Source of the DNA: Eopsaltria australis
Lineage: Eukaryota > Chordata > Aves > Passeriformes > Petroicidae
Reading direction: 5' to 3'
Length of the DNA: 64,000 nt
Assembly (NCBI GenBank): GCA_034509425.1
Contig: JAVTVJ010001389.1
Span: 1 to 64,000 of the forward strand
The stretch's first letter is position 1; every line of letters begins with the position of its first letter. Of the stretch, positions 60,537 through 64,000 are shown piece after piece. The notes below the pieces were generated by a model. The model had not been told where the DNA came from and did not search any database. It worked only from the letters and a program-made list of their open reading frames with translations. Both the position numbers and the translations under genes were made by a program.

Positions 60537-61083
60537 TGATGAGTTGAGGTTGGCTGTCTGTCAGGTGCCACCAAGACACTCTCTCAATCCTCCTCCTCAG
60601 CAGGATGGAGAGAGAAAATAAGATGAAAAACTCATGGGCCAAGATAAAGACAGCTTAATATAGGAAATCAAAGACCATACAGAAGAAAAGAAAAGCAAAG
60701 AGGTTTATTCTCTACTTCTCATCAGCAGGTGATGTCCAGCCCCTTCCTGGGTAGTAGTGTCTCAGTACATACAGTGGTGGCTTCAGATGACAAACACCTG
60801 AATAAAAGACACACCTGCCTCTACTCCTCCTCCTTTCTTTTGGATTTTATTGCTGAGTATGATGCCATATGGGATATCCCTTGTGTCAGTTTGGGTCAGC
60901 TGGCTCTGTCCCTATGTCCCTTCCCAAACTCTTGCCCATCCCCAGTCTACTGGCCCTTGGAGTACGCTTGCATAGCAGCAGCCAAAACACTGCAGTATTA
61001 TCAACACTGTTCTAGCTACAACCACAAACCACAGCACTGGGAGGGCTGCTATGGGAAAAGATAAGTAGTTCCATCACAGCACA
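60537..61083 (-). mobile_element. Full-length solo LTR of an avian endogenous retrovirus
   Basis: The element reads on the minus strand from TGTGCTG at 61083 to ...CAACTCATCA at 60537, giving TG...CA ends and a length of 547 bases. Landmarks on the plus strand that I know from this avian LTR group are GGTGATGTCCAGCCCCTTCC, GATAAAGACAGCTTAATA, TTTTATTGCTGAGTATGATG and TATTATCAACACTGTT. On the minus strand these give AGTGTTGATAATA near the 5' end and the TATTAAGCTGTCTTTATC block near the 3' end. It has no internal region, so it is a solo LTR left by recombination between two LTRs. Exact 5-bp target duplications were not found, although CTTT occurs on both sides. Assignment to ERVL rather than another class is from memory and uncertain. 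Confidence 0.9.
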
Positions 61084-64000
61084 ACTTTGTTGGTGTGCAC
61101 ATTTGAAAGTAAATTCTGATTTTGTCAAATGTGAGGTTGTTCAGTCTGGTGAAATTGCTTCATTATACAGGCAGATTGCAAATACGTATTTTAACTATGG
61201 AAAAGGAAAGTTGTTGGGATTTGTTTCCAGATTTGATAGGTAATGGTTCTCCAATTGGCTTGACATGCCAGTACTACTAAAACCTTCACATAAAGTCTCC
61301 ACAAATAGTGAGGCAATTTTGTGTTCTACTTTCCACTAACTTCCACCACTGATCAAAAGATTGTTTGAAGGGATCACAAAAACTGAGTGGGAACAAATTT
61401 AGCCAAAACATTATCTCAGAAGTTTGAATGCTTATGTGGAAACTCTTTTCTTTTTTTTTTTTTTTCATTTCTAGTGGTCAGTATCTCAAGAAGTGTTGAT
61501 ATAATTATTGAGCAGACATTTCTTTGTAAAGCACCACCAGCTTAGAACTGCTTCAGTACTAACACTTCAAGATCAAAGTTAAAAATTCTTCATTTAGTTG
61601 TGATGACAATTTTTTTAATTGAGCAATTTCAAAGGTATGTAACTTTTGCTATAGCAATTGCTTCTTTGTAATTAGGAACTTTTCAAAGCGCTTGGTCTCT
61701 CACTGCAGATCCTTTCAACTGACCACTGTGTCGGCACCATTACAAGATGAATGGGAAGCTGGTCTCTTGAGAGAAGAGTTATGCCATATTGGTTAATCCA
61801 GTCCTCTGCTACTATAAACCAGTCCATTCTGCACAACAGAAAGCCCTGAATTTTCCCAGCTGCTGTCTTTTACAGTAAATCAGCTGCAAGCAGATAATCT
61901 TTTTGAGGAAAAATATATATTTATGTATTTTCTGATACTTATGATACATAGAAATTATGAATATGCTGGAAATACATTGTTTTTATAACAGATCTGTATC
62001 CAGTGTCAAAGCATTGATAGCTTTTAAATGGCCTTCCAGATTGCAATTACAATAAACAGTACTATATTGTCACTTCCATTAGAGATATTAAAAAAATTAA
62101 TAAATTTTAAAAAGAACAGCAAGAGTGCCTTTGTATTAAACTAATTATCTGTATAGCTTGAACTTTTGATTATTTCTGTAAGGTAAATACTGTCATATTT
62201 CTATATTCCTCAACCAGGACAAAACTTCCTGTTATCTTCAATGAGGAATTTGAGATTGGGGTGCTAAGAGAAGATGATGAAGAATAGTGCCTTCAATGTG
62301 TCATCTGAATATCTCGTACTTATCAATTGAGTCTCCAATGACTTACAAAGATTTACAATATCAATTTTTTTTCAGAATTTTATTGTAGTTCCAGGGAAGA
62401 AAATAAACTTTGGAGGGGAAACATACAATAATTCTTCTCATATTAAAAAAAAACATAACCAAAAGAAAAATCAAAAACCATAACTTAGTAGAGAAATAGT
62501 CTGAGTTATGCAACACTAGACATCTAGAAAGAAGTTATCACTGCTTGGAATAAATGCCACTCAAAAGGGCATAGTCTGGAATGTTTTCTTGCAATTCTAG
62601 TTTGAGCTAGTAGGATAATGTTTGGCAGAGCTCAGCTGTCTTAATAACAAAATGCCTCTGCACAAATATTGCTCATTACAAATTAAAAACAGTAGTGCAA
62701 AAAGCTACAAATAAAAAGAAGAAATCCAAAGAAAATTCTATCCATCTTTGAACAAAGTTGACAGAAGAAAAAGTGTTTTTTAAGTTTTTATAAAATTTAA
62801 TTTTAAATGGGTGTTCTTATTTATCACAAATTAATATGCAAAAATAGAATCACATGAGTTAATGTAGTAGAAGAAAATGCATCACAGTTATTGACAGGAA
62901 TAATAAAAACAAATGTTATACTGCAATCTCAAGAAAATTAAAAACACTTATTATATTATGATCTCATATAAACAAGAAAAAAAAGTATGAAAAACAGTTT
63001 TCTGTGGAAACATATTTCTATTTGGTTTCCAAAATAATTGCTAAATCCATCTTTGCTAAGTACTTTTTTTTAATTAAAAAAAAACACAGGACAAACAGTT
63101 CAGTGTTTCATTGCTTGTTTATACATTTATATGGCTCATAAAAATGTATATTTGTGGTTCCTGTGGTGTTTTTTCTTGTTGAAGACAAGATATTTTTCAA
63201 AACATATTGCTACTTAGAGTTTAAAAATTTCAAAAGACTCAATTTTGATGTTTTATCTGATTTTCTGAAATTTGGCTCAGTATTTGTTGCTCGTAAGGAT
63301 TTTGAAAAATTATAGGGGTGAGAACTTTTCTTATAAGTGCATCACATCTTAGCACAAATTATGAGTTATTTTATTCATTTCCCCCTATCTCTTAATGTCT
63401 CCTTTTAAAAGCATACAATGAGCAGTTAAAAAGCTAAGTAGTTAAAACTTCTCTTTTACCTCACATCTCTCATATCCCATCCTGAGACCAAAACCTCATT
63501 TCCTTCAGTTCTACCTGTGGGACCCAAACCATGAAACACATTTCAAACACGGAGAATTCCTGCAGCAGTACCCACTGCTGTCTACAAGACCTTAGACAGA
63601 GTGCCCTGAAGTCCATGGTAATCTTTCTACTAATTTTGAAGGCCAGCAGACCAATATTTCAGTTTCCTTTCATGTATCTCCCAAGCTGTGCTCTTCCCTT
63701 GCCACTCTGGAAATACCATCAATTCACTGACCACTGCCCATCTGAATCTTCTTTCCCCATCACTGCGGCTTCCTGGCTGCTCTAAAGGATGAACCTACTT
63801 TCTTTGTGTTGCCAAAACTCACAGAGTTTCAGAGTGAGACTCTGAGTTCCTGCATTATGGATTCATTCTCCTGCTTCAAGTCTGGCAGAATATCCAGTGT
63901 CTCCAGCCCAGCTGCCAGGTACTTAGAACAGAAGCCATTAGCTCAGTAACTGGAAACTTGCTGACTTTGTCTAGCCTCACTCGGCATCGGCCTCACTCAC
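61084..64000. other. AT-rich non-genic sequence
   Basis: A T15 run lies at 61451-61465. The last 600 bases are somewhat GC-richer, with an 84-codon unrecognised plus frame (63531-63785). No gene or transposon was recognised up to the window end. Confidence 0.45.

Noticed and set aside
1..64000. Operons, ribosome binding sites, CRISPR arrays, insertion sequences, tRNA and rRNA genes
   Set aside because: Nothing of the kind was seen. The avian LINE and LTR content shows vertebrate nuclear DNA, where bacterial features are not expected.

Overview
The window looks like AT-rich, gene-poor nuclear DNA from a bird. The evidence is the transposable-element content. There are CR1 LINE copies ending in the avian 3' tail repeat (about 14403, 35530 and an older one at 11386). 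There is also a full-length LTR at 60537-61083 of a type known from avian endogenous retroviruses. A neoavian, perhaps passerine, host is a reasonable guess, but no single-copy gene fixes the species. I find no prokaryotic features, no tRNA or rRNA genes and no CRISPR array. I also find no protein-coding gene that I can name, so this is best read as intergenic or large-intron sequence.

Layout. 1-8.1 kb: unremarkable AT-rich DNA with a T-rich tract (3003-3090) and small tetranucleotide repeats. 8.1-9.1 kb: a GC-richer patch followed by an LTR-like element (8740-9099). 11.4 kb: an ancient CR1 remnant. 14.4-15.1 kb: a degraded CR1 with a recognisable reverse-transcriptase fragment, interrupted by a 150-bp T-rich simple repeat that lies exactly at its lysine-coding A-rich codons. 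17.7-18.4 kb: a MIR/CORE-SINE-like element inside an unusually long open frame. 21.4-22.1 kb: two diverged copies of an unnamed repeat. 24.18-24.26 kb: a compact CpG cluster. 32.4 and 41.1 kb: motif clusters that could be regulatory. 35.5 kb: another CR1 3' end. 44.35-44.75 kb: a second LTR-like element with TATA box, polyadenylation signal and a possible 5-bp target duplication. 45.55-45.98 kb: a GC-rich, coding-like block on the minus strand. 46.7-47.0 kb: a second possible MIR. 54.4-55.0 kb: an unrecognised coding-like block with a stop and a frameshift. 56.6 kb: a 40-bp tandem duplication. 60.5-61.1 kb: the full-length solo LTR.

No set of genes works together here. What can be read is a history of retroelement insertion and decay, plus a few blocks (17.7, 24.2, 41.1, 45.6 and 54.5 kb) that deserve homology or conservation searches. 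I found no convincing new biological system. The most interesting unexplained stretch is 54.43-55.02 kb.
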